From Bradyrhizobium sp. OK095 (GTDB taxonomy: Bacteria > Pseudomonadota > Alphaproteobacteria > Rhizobiales > Xanthobacteraceae), in assembly GCF_900109945.1 (NCBI RefSeq), contig NZ_FOBX01000004.1:310001-374000 (forward strand): a DNA stretch of 64,000 bases, written 5' to 3'. The translations under genes were made by a program, and so were the position numbers. This document shows positions 9,121 to 18,871 of this stretch, in pieces; positions within the stretch are counted from its first letter, which is position 1, and every line of letters begins with the position of its first letter. A model generated the notes under the pieces. The model was not told the DNA's origin, searched no databases, and worked only from the letters and a program-made list of their open reading frames with translations.

Positions 9121-9933
9121 TCAGACGCCGTCGAGGATGATCACCGTTGGCTTCGCCGGCAACGCGTCCCGCGACATCCGGAACGAACGTTCGCTGCGCC
9201 GGTCGATCTCGAACTGCTGGCCGATCAGCCGCATGAACTCGTCGAGCGGGGTGGCGAAGCGGTGCATCGGCAGCACCACCGAGGCGCGCAGCCGCTTGGT
9301 GATCTCGGAGACCCCGTCCAGTGACATGGTGTAGGTGCCGTCGATCGGCACCATCACGATGTCGAGCCGTCCGATCTGGGCAAAATGGCTGTCGTCGAGC
9401 TTGTGGTGGAGATGGCCGAGATGGCCGATGCAGAGGCCGGCAACCTCGAAGATGAAGATCGAATTGCCGTCGCGGATCATGTCGGTGCCGGAATCATCGC
9501 CGAAATAGCGGCGGATGTCGGTGGTGACATTGCGGATGAAGGTGTCTCCGATTCGCTCCGAAACGATCGCCGGCTTGCCGTCCTCGCCCCAGCCATGCAG
9601 CACATGAGGAATGCGCTTGTCGGGAAATAGAGAGTAGTGCGTGCTGTGCGCCCGGTTCATGGTGACGACGTCGGGCAGCCGTCCGACCTGATAGGCGCCG
9701 CTATAGTCGGTGGCGATGCGCAAGCCCCCGGGCGTGTCGATGAAATAGGTGGAGTGGCCGGCATAGGTGATCTGGACTTCGGCCGCCGCTGCGGCTTGCC
9801 GGAAGGCGACGGACATGGTGCGCGGTGCGGCGTTGGCCATCGCCAGGCATTCGCTGCGCTGTGGCTGCTGGGCGAGGGCAGGCGCAGCTAGCCAGCCGAG
9901 AAACGCAAAAGCCGTTAGCAACAGTCGAAACAT
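9121..9933 (-). CDS. Exported MBL-fold metallo-hydrolase
   Basis: A 270-aa metallo-beta-lactamase-fold protein of the UlaG-like group. The ATG at 9933 begins a clear signal peptide (MFRLLLTAFAFLGWLAAPALAQ), so the in-frame ATG seven codons earlier is not preferred. The domain begins with VQITYAGHSTYFIDTPGGLRIATDY, but the classic HxHxDH motif is degraded to NRAHSTHYS; later HLGHLHH and LPMHRF supply histidines. The altered metal motif is common in this subgroup. It acts in the periplasm; substrate unknown. Confidence 0.75.
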   Translation of the reverse strand: MFRLLLTAFAFLGWLAAPALAQQPQRSECLAMANAAPRTMSVAFRQAAAAAEVQITYAGHSTYFIDTPGGLRIATDYSGAYQVGRLPDVVTMNRAHSTHYSLFPDKRIPHVLHGWGEDGKPAIVSERIGDTFIRNVTTDIRRYFGDDSGTDMIRDGNSIFIFEVAGLCIGHLGHLHHKLDDSHFAQIGRLDIVMVPIDGTYTMSLDGVSEITKRLRASVVLPMHRFATPLDEFMRLIGQQFEIDRRSERSFRMSRDALPAKPTVIILDGV

Positions 9934-9993
9934 GCAGAACCTTCCGCCGCTCAATCGACGATCTGCTCAGTGTATCTATGAATTATCTTCGCG

Positions 9994-10398
9994 TCATGTG
10001 GTGCCGGCAAGCCGCGCCAATCCGCTGCTTGCCGCGATCAGTTTCACGGCTTTCTTGTCGAAGGACACGAAAGTATCGGCTCCAAGCCAGTTACCTTCGT
10101 GGGCGATGACGCCATCGGCGAAATCGCCCCCGGCATCGAGGAGCGCCAGTCCGGCCTCGGCTGCCGGCCGGTCGACGACTGCATTGGAGGCATTGATCAG
10201 GTGCCGGATCGAAGCCGCGATATTCACCGCGGAGGTCTTGTAGCCTCGTGAGAGGACCCAGACCAATTCACACAATGCAGAGATCGAGATGGCTACGACG
10301 TCCGCCTTCTTGAGGAGCGCTTCGGCCGCCTTGCTCTGTTCGGCGTTATCCCCAACCAGAACCCGTATTAGGACGTTGGTGTCGGGCGTTATCTTCAT
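9994..10398 (-). CDS. VapC-type PIN-domain toxin
   Basis: A 134-aa PIN-domain ribonuclease. The acidic active site is visible: Asp in TPDTNVLIR at the N-terminus, Glu in SALCELVWVL, and Asp residues in GGDFADGVI with a late TFVSFDKKA. It is the downstream gene of a two-gene operon and overlaps its antitoxin by four bases (ATGA). Family knowledge points to translation inhibition by cleaving tRNA or rRNA when the antitoxin is degraded; the RNA target is not deducible here. Confidence 0.88.
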   Translation of the reverse strand: MKITPDTNVLIRVLVGDNAEQSKAAEALLKKADVVAISISALCELVWVLSRGYKTSAVNIAASIRHLINASNAVVDRPAAEAGLALLDAGGDFADGVIAHEGNWLGADTFVSFDKKAVKLIAASSGLARLAGTT

Positions 10399-10673
10399 CG
10401 CTTGCCAGCCCAGCTATCAGCAATGATCTCATTCATCTCTTCGATCGACAGTGTTCGACCGTTCGTTTTTCCTTTCAGGAAACCGAAGGCATCGGAAATC
10501 TTTCCGGTTGGCCGGGCTGCCTTTACCTCAACTCGTCCCCCGGGAAGCTTCTCTATCGAGATCTTGTCGCCTGGATGCACACCGAGGTGCTCCAGAAGAT
10601 CCTTCCGCAAAGTAACCTGGCCTTTAGCCGTGACGGTGAGTGTGCCCATGGGATACTCGATGGCTGATGCCAT
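10395..10673 (-). CDS. AbrB/MazE-family antitoxin
   Basis: A 92-aa protein with the swapped-hairpin AbrB fold at residues 9-55 (TLTVTAKGQVTLRKDLLEHLGV, PGDKISIEKLPGGRVEVKA) and a C-terminal tail that would wrap the PIN toxin. It binds operator DNA and neutralises the toxin encoded downstream. Two starts are possible: ATG at 10673, only seven bases from a palindromic operator, or ATG at 10649 (MGTLTVTAKGQ), where family members usually begin. Promoter geometry favours the shorter form. Confidence 0.85.
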   Translation of the reverse strand: MASAIEYPMGTLTVTAKGQVTLRKDLLEHLGVHPGDKISIEKLPGGRVEVKAARPTGKISDAFGFLKGKTNGRTLSIEEMNEIIADSWAGKR

Positions 10674-10679
10674 CTATAG

Positions 10680-10699
10680 GTAAGGCAATTTAGCCTTAC
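10680..10699. promoter_or_regulatory. Toxin-antitoxin operator palindrome
   Basis: GTAAGGC-AATTTA-GCCTTAC is a perfect inverted repeat with 7-bp arms just upstream of the antitoxin gene. On the minus strand TTGAAA precedes it and TACCTATAG overlaps its far arm, so it sits in the spacer of a candidate promoter. This is the expected place for autorepression by the AbrB-like antitoxin. Confidence 0.6.
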
Positions 10700-10728
10700 T
10701 TTCAAGTGGGCGACACCGAGCCAAGATC

Positions 10729-12251
10729 TCACTCCCGCCTTGGGCTAAACTTCCAGGTCATCGCCACCAGGCCCGCAGTAATCAGGCCGCTGATGAGGCC
10801 GGCCAGCGGCAGCGCGAGCAGCAGCGCCGCGCTGGCGGCCCAGCCGATCGATGAGAAGGCTTCGGCAAAGGTCGCAAGCCGCGACGAGGTCTGGCGGCGC
10901 CGGAATTGGCTGCGCCGGGCCTGCACCCGGAACCAGAGCTGGATCGCGGTCGCGGAGGCCGCGCTGATGATGACGGCACCGGCGCTCACCGCGGCCTGGA
11001 ACGGCGAAGCGAAGGCGAGCGCTGCGACCAGCGGACAGAAGATGGCAGAGATTGCGATCAGCACCACCTCGATCTTGGCGCGGATGGCCCCGGAGGGCGT
11101 CAGCGGCGCGGTGGCGACCAGATCAGGCGCGTCCTCGCCCGAGATCGTCAGCCAGGCGAGCCCGCCCGCGAGTTGCCCCGCGGCCATCACGATCACGGGC
11201 GTGATCAGTGTCAGCGCCGCCGAGCTGTCGGCAAAGCTGCGCCACAGCAACAGCGCCGGCGGCACCAGATAGAGCAGCTGCATCAGGGTCTGCGAGATCA
11301 GCCAGGGATCGCGCCAGAGCAGCGAAAATTCCTTGCGCCGCAGCGCCTGCTGCCGCGATCCGCCGCGGAACGGGCGCTCCTTCGCGCGCTTGCTGCCCGA
11401 TTTGCCATAAGCGGCGGCGTCGATCGCAGTGTCGGCAAAGCGGCCCGAGAACATCGCCATCACGCTTCCGAGCAGCACCAGACCCAGCGCCAGAAGAAGC
11501 AGTAGCGCTTCGCTGTCGCCCATGGTCGCCCGCGCGGGCCACCACCAGATGCTGTCGACATCGGGGGCGTGGTCGGCGAAGGCACCGGAGGTCAGAATGG
11601 TGAAGCGCGACAGCGTGCCATAGGACATGATCGCGGCGACCTGGAGCGCGATCACGAAGCCCGCGCCGATGATGGCGGCGAGGATCTGTGCGACGAAGCG
11701 CGTGCGCGCCGGGCCGATCAGCCGGAACAGCAGGATGGTGACCGCAATCGCGACCGCTGCGGCCGACAGCCCCATCGCGACGACGACGCCGAACGCGGCG
11801 AGCCAGCGCGGCCCGCCGCCGATCACCAGCACGTCGATGAAGGGCGTCGAGAACAGCAGCGCCAGCACCGTGACGGTGAGCGCGATCGCGGCGATGCGGA
11901 CCGAGAACAGATTGGCCAATGTCGCGGGCGAGGACATGATCAGGTCGAGATCGGCGCGGGCGTAAAACACCCGCGTCACCGATTCGATCGCCTGCGACAG
12001 CATCAAGGTCCAGGCGAGAAAGATCGTCGCCGAGATCACGATTAGCGACGATTTGTCGAGCGGCAGTTGCAGATCGGCGAAGCGGCCGATCACCGCCCAG
12101 GCCGGCACGTGCAGCAGCGCTGCGAAGAACAGCAGGCCGATCATTGCGGCGCGCGCTCGCTTGCGCCGTCCGCCGGTCATCATGGCGAACCATTCCCGCC
12201 AGGCGAGCCGAAGCTCGTGGCGCGCGAACCAGGACAGCGCGGTCGCCGAGC

Positions 12252-12255
<4 letters not shown>
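10729..12255 (-). CDS. ABC-2-type exporter permease
   Basis: A 508-aa inner-membrane protein with about ten to twelve hydrophobic segments arranged as two halves, separated by a basic loop near residue 290 (GKSGSKRAKERPFRGGSRQQALRRKEF). It overlaps the upstream ATPase gene by four bases, so the two form a translationally coupled exporter. It resembles the large single-polypeptide ABC-2 permeases of Rhizobiales. Substrate is unknown; no adjacent biosynthetic gene hints at it. Confidence 0.82.
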
Positions 12256-13001
<746 letters not shown>

Positions 13002-13122
13002 GACGGCCACACCATCAGGTTTTGCATCGCCCGCGACCATGATCCCTAGATGTTTCGGCACCGTGAATCGCGCTGCCGCAAATTCCGGCATCCTCGTTGG
13101 ACTAAAGGCAAGTCACCGTTTG

Positions 13123-13151
13123 TTGACAGCGCTGGACGGTTCAGGCTGAAT
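13123..13151 (+). promoter_or_regulatory. Candidate promoter of the liv operon
   Basis: TTGACA at 13123-13128 is followed, after 17 bases, by the weak -10 CTGAAT at 13146-13151, about 110 bases before the first liv start codon. The -35 is perfect; the -10 matches only half of consensus. The call is tentative. Confidence 0.3.
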
Positions 13152-13261
13152 TAGCGCCGGGACGAATGCGCTTCCGCAGCGGAATGACTGCGTAGCGGCT
13201 GGACACAAGATGCGACAAGGCGGTCGAAGAACCGCTGGTTGTATCGGGAGGATACGCGGCG

Positions 13262-14137
13262 ATGCTGGATTTCGTTCAGCAGCTGGTCAGCGGTGTTGCG
13301 CTCGGCTGCGTCTACGGCCTGATCGCGCTCGGCTTCGTGCTGGTCTACAAGGCCACCGAGGTCGTCAATTTCGCCCAGGGCGATCTGATGATGCTGGGCG
13401 GCTTCTTCGCCTTCACCTTCATCGGCATGATGGGCCTGAACTACTGGGTGGGCTTTGCCGCTGCGGTGGCCGCCATGGCCCTGTTCGGCATGCTGGCGGA
13501 ACGCGTGGTGGTGCGGCCGATCCTCGGCTATCCGCAATTCTCCATCATCATGGCCACGATCGGCCTCGGCTATTTCCTGCGCTCGGTCGCCGGTATGGTC
13601 TGGGGCACCGACGACTTCAAGATCGACACGCCGTTCAGCCAGGGCGTGCTGCGGATCGGCTCGCTGGTGCTGGCCCATGACAAGCTCTCGGTGATCGCGG
13701 CGACGGTCATCCTGTGTGCGCTGTTGTGGCTGTTCTTCAACAAGACCACGCTCGGCACCGCGATGCGCGCCAGCTCCGAGAACATGCTGGCGGCCTATTA
13801 CATGGGCATTCCGGTCAAGCGCGTGGTGTCGATCGTCTGGGCGATCAGCGCGGCGGTCGCGACCTGCGCCGGCGTGCTGCTGGCGCCGATCACCTTCATC
13901 CATTCCAATGTCGGCCTCGTGCTCGGTCTGAAAGCGTTTCCCGCCGCGGTGCTCGGTGGCTTCGGCTCGATCCCCGGCGCGGTGGTCGGCGGCGTGCTGA
14001 TCGGGGTGATCGAGAGCATGGCCGGCTTCTATCTGGCCGAGGGTTGGAAGGATGTCGCGCCCTACATCGTGCTGCTCGCCGTGCTCTTGCTCAAGCCCGA
14101 AGGCCTGTTCGGCCTTCACGTCCGCAAGAAGGTCTGA
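13262..14137 (+). CDS. livH: LivH-type ABC permease
   Basis: A 291-aa inner-membrane permease of the branched-chain amino acid (HAAT) family, with about eight hydrophobic segments and the family text ALGCVYGLIALGFVLVYKATEVVNFAQGD at the N-terminus. The coupling-loop region GTAMRASSENMLAAYYMGI lies near residue 170. ATG follows GGGAGGATACGCGGCG, an acceptable ribosome site. It is first in an HMGF-ligase-binding-protein operon. Because an acyl-CoA ligase is embedded, the substrate may be an aromatic or aliphatic acid rather than leucine. Confidence 0.88.
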   Translation: MLDFVQQLVSGVALGCVYGLIALGFVLVYKATEVVNFAQGDLMMLGGFFAFTFIGMMGLNYWVGFAAAVAAMALFGMLAERVVVRPILGYPQFSIIMATIGLGYFLRSVAGMVWGTDDFKIDTPFSQGVLRIGSLVLAHDKLSVIAATVILCALLWLFFNKTTLGTAMRASSENMLAAYYMGIPVKRVVSIVWAISAAVATCAGVLLAPITFIHSNVGLVLGLKAFPAAVLGGFGSIPGAVVGGVLIGVIESMAGFYLAEGWKDVAPYIVLLAVLLLKPEGLFGLHVRKKV

Positions 14138-14142
14138 ACGCC

Positions 14143-15294
14143 ATGCGCTTCCTGTTCAAGACCGACTATGAGGACGACATCAGGCTGTTTCCGCATTCGG
14201 GCTATATCGTCTCTTACGGTCTTCTGCTGGCCGTGCTGCTGATCGCGCCTTACGTGCTGTCGAGCTATCTGATGAGCCAGCTCGTCTTCGTCTGCATCTA
14301 TGCGACCGTCGGCGTGGCGCTGCTAATCCTGACCGGTTTTACGGGCCAGGCTTCACTCGGGCATGCGGCGTTTCTCGCGATCGGTGCGTACACAGCGGCG
14401 TATCTCCAGAAATACAATGTGCCGTTCCCGGTCTACTTCCTCGCGGCAGGGGCCCTGACCGGGCTGATCGGCGCGCTGGTCGGCTTTCCGGCGCTGCGGC
14501 TGCAGGGCATCTATCTTGTCATCGCCACCATCTCCTTCGCCTTCATCGTCGAGGAGATTTTGGCGCGCTGGGAGAGCGTTACCAATGGCAATGAGGGCAT
14601 GCGGGTCAAGGCGGTCTCGCTGCTCGGCGTTACGGTCTCACGCGACAGCCCGACCTTCTATTTCATCTGTCTGGCCGTGCTGGTGCTGACCATCGTCGGT
14701 ACGCTCAATCTCTTGCGATCGCCGACAGGGCGCGCCTTCGTCGCGATCCGCGACAGCGAGACCGCGGCGCGCAGCATGGGCATCAACGTCGCGCTCTACA
14801 AAGTGAAGTCGTTTGCGATCTCGGCGGCGATCACCGGCTTTGCCGGCGTGCTGTTCGCGCATAAGCTCTCGTTCATTTCGCCGGAGATGTTCACGCTCCA
14901 GCTTTCGATCGAGTTCATCATCGTGATTTTGATCGGCGGCACCTTCAGCCTGCACGGCGCGGTGCTGGGCGCGATCTTCATCGTGATGATCGACCCATTC
15001 CTGACCTACCTCAAGGACGACATGCCCGGCATCATCGCAGGCGTTGCCGCAACATTCGGCGCCGGCTCGGCGACTGCGGGGAACATCCAGTCCAAAGTCG
15101 CGGCCTTCGCCTCGCTAAACGGCCTGAAAGGCGCGATCTACGGCATCATCATCATGCTGTTCGTGCTGTTCGAGCCACTTGGCATCTACGGCCGCTGGCT
15201 CAAGATAAAACTCTTCTTCCAGCTGTTCCCGCTCTACAAGCGCGCCACCTTCAAGCGGCAGAAGATCTACGTGAAGTCGGAGCGCAACCGGTGA
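14143..15294 (+). CDS. livM: LivM-type ABC permease
   Basis: A 383-aa second permease of the HAAT importer. The start is the ATG at 14143, five bases after the livH stop; the open frame to its left is a shadow of livH. The family motif GFTGQASLGHAAFLAIGAYTAAYL lies near residue 60 and GRAFVAIRDSETAARSMGIN near 195. A 60-residue segment between the last membrane helices (FGAGSATAGNIQSKVAAFASL) and a basic C-terminal tail are somewhat longer than in E. coli LivM. It overlaps livG by four bases. Confidence 0.88.
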   Translation: MRFLFKTDYEDDIRLFPHSGYIVSYGLLLAVLLIAPYVLSSYLMSQLVFVCIYATVGVALLILTGFTGQASLGHAAFLAIGAYTAAYLQKYNVPFPVYFLAAGALTGLIGALVGFPALRLQGIYLVIATISFAFIVEEILARWESVTNGNEGMRVKAVSLLGVTVSRDSPTFYFICLAVLVLTIVGTLNLLRSPTGRAFVAIRDSETAARSMGINVALYKVKSFAISAAITGFAGVLFAHKLSFISPEMFTLQLSIEFIIVILIGGTFSLHGAVLGAIFIVMIDPFLTYLKDDMPGIIAGVAATFGAGSATAGNIQSKVAAFASLNGLKGAIYGIIIMLFVLFEPLGIYGRWLKIKLFFQLFPLYKRATFKRQKIYVKSERNR

Positions 15295-16049
15295 GCTATT
15301 TCCGCGCCGAGAATCTTTCGTTGCATTTCGGGGGCCTGAAGGCCGTCGACGCGGTTTCGTTCGCGGTCGAGAGGGGCGAGATTCTCTCGATCATCGGGCC
15401 GAACGGCGCCGGCAAGAGCTCGATCTTCAATTTGATCTCGCGCATCTACCGGCCGACCTCGGGCCGCATCTTCTTCGAAGACCAGGACATCACCGAGCAG
15501 CCGCCCTACGACATCGCGCGGTTAGGCATTGCCCGTACCTTCCAGAACATCGAGCTGTTCGAGAATGCGACCGTGCTCTCAAATCTCCTGGTCGGCCGGC
15601 ACCGGCATTCGACCACGCAGCTCTGGCAGGAATTGCTGTTCCTGCCGAGCGTGCGCGCGAACGAGAAGGTGCACCGCCGTCGTGTCGAGCAAGTCATCGA
15701 GTTCCTCGATCTCGAGCCCTATCGCGACAAGCTGATCTCCGGTCTTCCCTACGGCGTGCGCAAGGTGATCGAGCTCGCGCGCGCGCTCTGTTCCGAGCCA
15801 AAACTGATCCTTCTCGACGAGCCGTCGTCCGGCCTCAATGTCGAGGAGACCGACGACATGTCGTTCTGGATCCGCGACATGAAGAGTGAGCTCGGTGTCA
15901 CCGTGCTGATGGTCGAGCACGACATGTCGCTGGTGAACCGCGTCTCCGATCGCGTCATCGCGCTGAATTACGGCCGCGTCCTTGCGATGGGCTCGCCCGC
16001 CGAGGTGCAGCGGCACCCCGACGTCGTCGCCGCGTATCTGGGAGCGTAA
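15291..16049 (+). CDS. livG: LivG-type ABC ATPase
   Basis: A 252-aa ATPase. It starts with GTG overlapping the livM stop (GTGA), showing translational coupling. Walker A is GPNGAGKSSI, the Q-loop region is GIARTFQNIELF, Walker B is PKLILLDEPSSGLN and the switch is MVEHDMSLV. The signature LSGGQ is altered to ISGLPYGVRKVIELARAL, as is usual for LivG proteins of this subgroup. It energises import through LivHM together with LivF. Confidence 0.9.
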   Translation: MSYFRAENLSLHFGGLKAVDAVSFAVERGEILSIIGPNGAGKSSIFNLISRIYRPTSGRIFFEDQDITEQPPYDIARLGIARTFQNIELFENATVLSNLLVGRHRHSTTQLWQELLFLPSVRANEKVHRRRVEQVIEFLDLEPYRDKLISGLPYGVRKVIELARALCSEPKLILLDEPSSGLNVEETDDMSFWIRDMKSELGVTVLMVEHDMSLVNRVSDRVIALNYGRVLAMGSPAEVQRHPDVVAAYLGA

Positions 16050-16052
16050 GCG

Positions 16053-16841
16053 ATGGATGCGACCGTGACGCCCGATGTCATCTTAAAACTCTCCAACATC
16101 GAGAGCTATTACGGGCCGATCATGGCGATCCGGGGCATCTCGCTGGAGGTGCCGCGCGGCCGCATCGTCACGCTGCTGGGCGCCAACGGCGCCGGCAAGA
16201 CCACGGTGCTGAAGACGATCTCCGGTATTCTCGATCCGCAAAAAGGCGCAATCGAGTTCATGGGCAAGCCGATCCAGCGCATGGAGGCCGATCGCATCGT
16301 GCGGCTCGGTCTCAGCCATGTGCCGGAGGGGCGCGAAGTGTTCCCGTTCCTCTCGGTGCGCGAGAATCTGATGATGGGCGCCTATCCACGTAGGGATCGC
16401 GACGGCGTCGCGGAGGATCTGGAGCGTGTCTATGGCTATTTCCCGCGCCTGAGGGAGCGCATCAACCAGCCGGCCGGACAGCTCTCCGGCGGCGAGCAGC
16501 AGATGCTCGCGATCGGCCGCGCGCTGATGAATCGGCCGACGCTGCTGCTGCTCGACGAGCCCTCGCTCGGCCTGTCGCCGATCCTGGTGAAGGAGATTTT
16601 CACGATCATCCGCCGCGTCAACGAGGAGCAGGGCATGTCGATCCTGCTGGTTGAGCAAAATGCGAAGGTGGCGCTGGAGACGGCGCATTACGGCTATGTG
16701 CTCGAGATCGGCCGCATCGTCATGAACGACAGCTGCGACCGCTTGATGCATTCGAAGGACATCCAGGAGTTCTACCTTGGCGCCAAGGAACAAGGCGCTA
16801 GAGGCGAGCGGCGCTGGAAAAAGAAGAAGACTTGGCGTTGA
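16053..16841 (+). CDS. livF: LivF-type ABC ATPase
   Basis: A 262-aa ATPase with Walker A GANGAGKTTV, signature QLSGGEQQMLAIGRALM, Walker B TLLLLDEPSLGLS and EQNA switch region. Start is ATG 16053, three bases after the livG stop. The last 15 residues (RGERRWKKKKTWR) form a basic tail not usual for LivF. The stop lies in the first of three copies of TGGCGTTGAA/TGGCGTTAAA, so the tail may have been extended by recent local duplication. Confidence 0.9.
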   Translation: MDATVTPDVILKLSNIESYYGPIMAIRGISLEVPRGRIVTLLGANGAGKTTVLKTISGILDPQKGAIEFMGKPIQRMEADRIVRLGLSHVPEGREVFPFLSVRENLMMGAYPRRDRDGVAEDLERVYGYFPRLRERINQPAGQLSGGEQQMLAIGRALMNRPTLLLLDEPSLGLSPILVKEIFTIIRRVNEEQGMSILLVEQNAKVALETAHYGYVLEIGRIVMNDSCDRLMHSKDIQEFYLGAKEQGARGERRWKKKKTWR

Positions 16842-16946
16842 AGTGCCGTGGCGTTGAAGAAGAACTGGCGTTAAATGGGACGGCCTGTCCGCAAGACATA
16901 GACCGCCGGCAAGGCAGGCAGCGGAGGGGAGAGCGACAAGGAGGGA

Positions 16947-18791
16947 ATGCGCATGGCCCGACCGGCGGTGCTGACAGTCGCTGATACGATCGCGAGGAGC
17001 TTTCTGTGCGCCGCGGAGACGCGAGGCGACAGGCCGGCGATCCGCGAGAAGAAATTCGGGATCTGGCAGCCGACGAGCTGGCGCGAATGGCTGGAGATTT
17101 CGAAAGAGATCGCCTACGCACTTCGCGCAATCGGCTTCGGGCCCGGCGACGTCGTCTCCATCATTGCCAATGCCGTGCCCGAATGGGTCTACGCCGATAT
17201 GGGCATATTGTGCGCCGGCGGCGTCTCCTCCGGAATCTATCCGACCGATTCGTCGTCCCAGGTCGAATATCTCGTCAACGATTCCCGGACGAAAGTGATC
17301 TTCGCCGAGGACGAGGAGCAGCTCGACAAGATCCTTGCCTGCCGCGACCGATGTCCCTCGCTGCAAAAGATCATCGTGTTCGACATGGAAGGCCTCAGCG
17401 GCCTCGTTGACGACATGGTGATGTCGCTCGACGAGTTCCGCGCGCTCGGCCGCAACCACATGGTCGGGCGCGAAGCGTTGTGGCTGGAGATGATCGACAG
17501 CCGCAGCGCAGGCGATCTGGCGGTGCTCGTTTACACATCGGGCACGACAGGCCCGCCCAAGGGAGCGATGCATGCCAACCGCAGCGTCACGCACCAAATG
17601 CGGCACGCCAGCGATTTCATCCCGGCGCAAGAGGACGAAGACCGGCTGATCTTCCTGCCGCTCTGCCACGTCGCCGAACGCATCGGCGGCTATTACATCT
17701 CGGTCGCGCTCGGCTCGGTGATGAATTTTGCCGAAAGCCCGGAGACAGTGCCGGACAATCTGCGCGAGGTGCAGCCGACCATCTTCCTCGCGGTGCCACG
17801 CATCTGGGAAAAATTCTATTCCGCCATCACCATCGCGCTGAAGGATGCGACGCCGTTCCAGCAATGGGTCTACCGCCGCGCTATCGATGTCGGCTACCGC
17901 ATGGTCGAGTGCAGGATCGAGGGCAGGGCGCCGCCGCTGTCGCTGCGCCTCGCCAACCACTTCGCTTACCGGCTCGCGTTCCGCAACATCCGCCGTATGA
18001 TCGGGCTCGATCGCTGCCGCATCGCTTTCACGGGGGCTGCGCCAATCGCGCCGGAGCTGATCCGCTGGTATCTCGCGCTCGGCATCGACATGCACGAGCT
18101 CTACGGCCAGACCGAGAATTGCGGGGTTGCCACCATGATGCCGGCCGAGCGCATCAAGCTCGGCTCGGTCGGCACCGCCGTGCCCTGGGGCGAGGTCGCG
18201 CTGTCACCCGATGGCGAAATCCTGATCAGGGGCGACTTCCTGTTCATGGGCTATCTGAACCAGCCGGAGAAGACCGCCGAGACCATCGACCATCGCGGCT
18301 GGCTGCACACCGGCGATGTCGGCACCATCGACAACGAGGGTTTCGTTCGCATCACCGACCGGATGAAGGACATCATCATCACCTCCGGCGGCAAGAACAT
18401 CACGCCCTCCGAGATCGAGAACCAGCTCAAATTCTCGCCCTACATTTCCGACGCCGTCGTGATCGGCGACAAGCGGCCGTACCTCACCTGCCTCGTCATG
18501 ATCGACCAGGAGAATGTCGAGAAGTTCGCGCAGGATCACGACATCCCCTTCACCAATTATGCGAGCTTGTGCCGGGCAACCGAGATCCAGGACCTGATCT
18601 GGCGCGAGATCGAAGGCGTCAACGGCAATTTCGCCCGCGTCGAAACCATCAAGCGGTTCTATTTGATCGAACGCCAGCTTACGCCGGAGGACGAGGAGCT
18701 GACGCCGACCATGAAGCTGAAGCGCGGCTTCGTGAACAAGCGTTACGCTACCGAGATCGACGCGATGTATCGCGAGCGGGCGGTGGCCTGA
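16947..18791 (+). CDS. Acyl-CoA ligase (AMP-forming), long-chain type
   Basis: A 614-aa AMP-binding enzyme that activates a carboxylic acid to its CoA thioester through an acyl-adenylate. Core motifs: P-loop LVYTSGTTGPPKGAM near residue 195, YGQTENCG near 388, WLHTGDVGTIDNEG near 450, ITSGGKNITPSEIEN, and the A10 lysine region PTMKLKRGFVNKRY. Length and text place it with FadD15/long-chain AMP ligases. It sits between livF and the liv-type binding protein gene, so imported acids are probably activated on entry. ATG 16953 is an equally plausible start. Confidence 0.87.
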   Translation: MRMARPAVLTVADTIARSFLCAAETRGDRPAIREKKFGIWQPTSWREWLEISKEIAYALRAIGFGPGDVVSIIANAVPEWVYADMGILCAGGVSSGIYPTDSSSQVEYLVNDSRTKVIFAEDEEQLDKILACRDRCPSLQKIIVFDMEGLSGLVDDMVMSLDEFRALGRNHMVGREALWLEMIDSRSAGDLAVLVYTSGTTGPPKGAMHANRSVTHQMRHASDFIPAQEDEDRLIFLPLCHVAERIGGYYISVALGSVMNFAESPETVPDNLREVQPTIFLAVPRIWEKFYSAITIALKDATPFQQWVYRRAIDVGYRMVECRIEGRAPPLSLRLANHFAYRLAFRNIRRMIGLDRCRIAFTGAAPIAPELIRWYLALGIDMHELYGQTENCGVATMMPAERIKLGSVGTAVPWGEVALSPDGEILIRGDFLFMGYLNQPEKTAETIDHRGWLHTGDVGTIDNEGFVRITDRMKDIIITSGGKNITPSEIENQLKFSPYISDAVVIGDKRPYLTCLVMIDQENVEKFAQDHDIPFTNYASLCRATEIQDLIWREIEGVNGNFARVETIKRFYLIERQLTPEDEELTPTMKLKRGFVNKRYATEIDAMYRERAVA

Positions 18792-18871
18792 GCAATCTTC
18801 TTGGAAAACAGCGAAGCAGCGATGGCCCCGCCCTTCGCGCACAACACGGGCCTTTAGGAGAGGAGACGTCA

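Noticed and set aside
11123..12193. Long 356-codon minus-strand frame inside the ABC permease
   Set aside because: Arg/Asp/His-rich shadow of the real permease frame, which has proper membrane helices.
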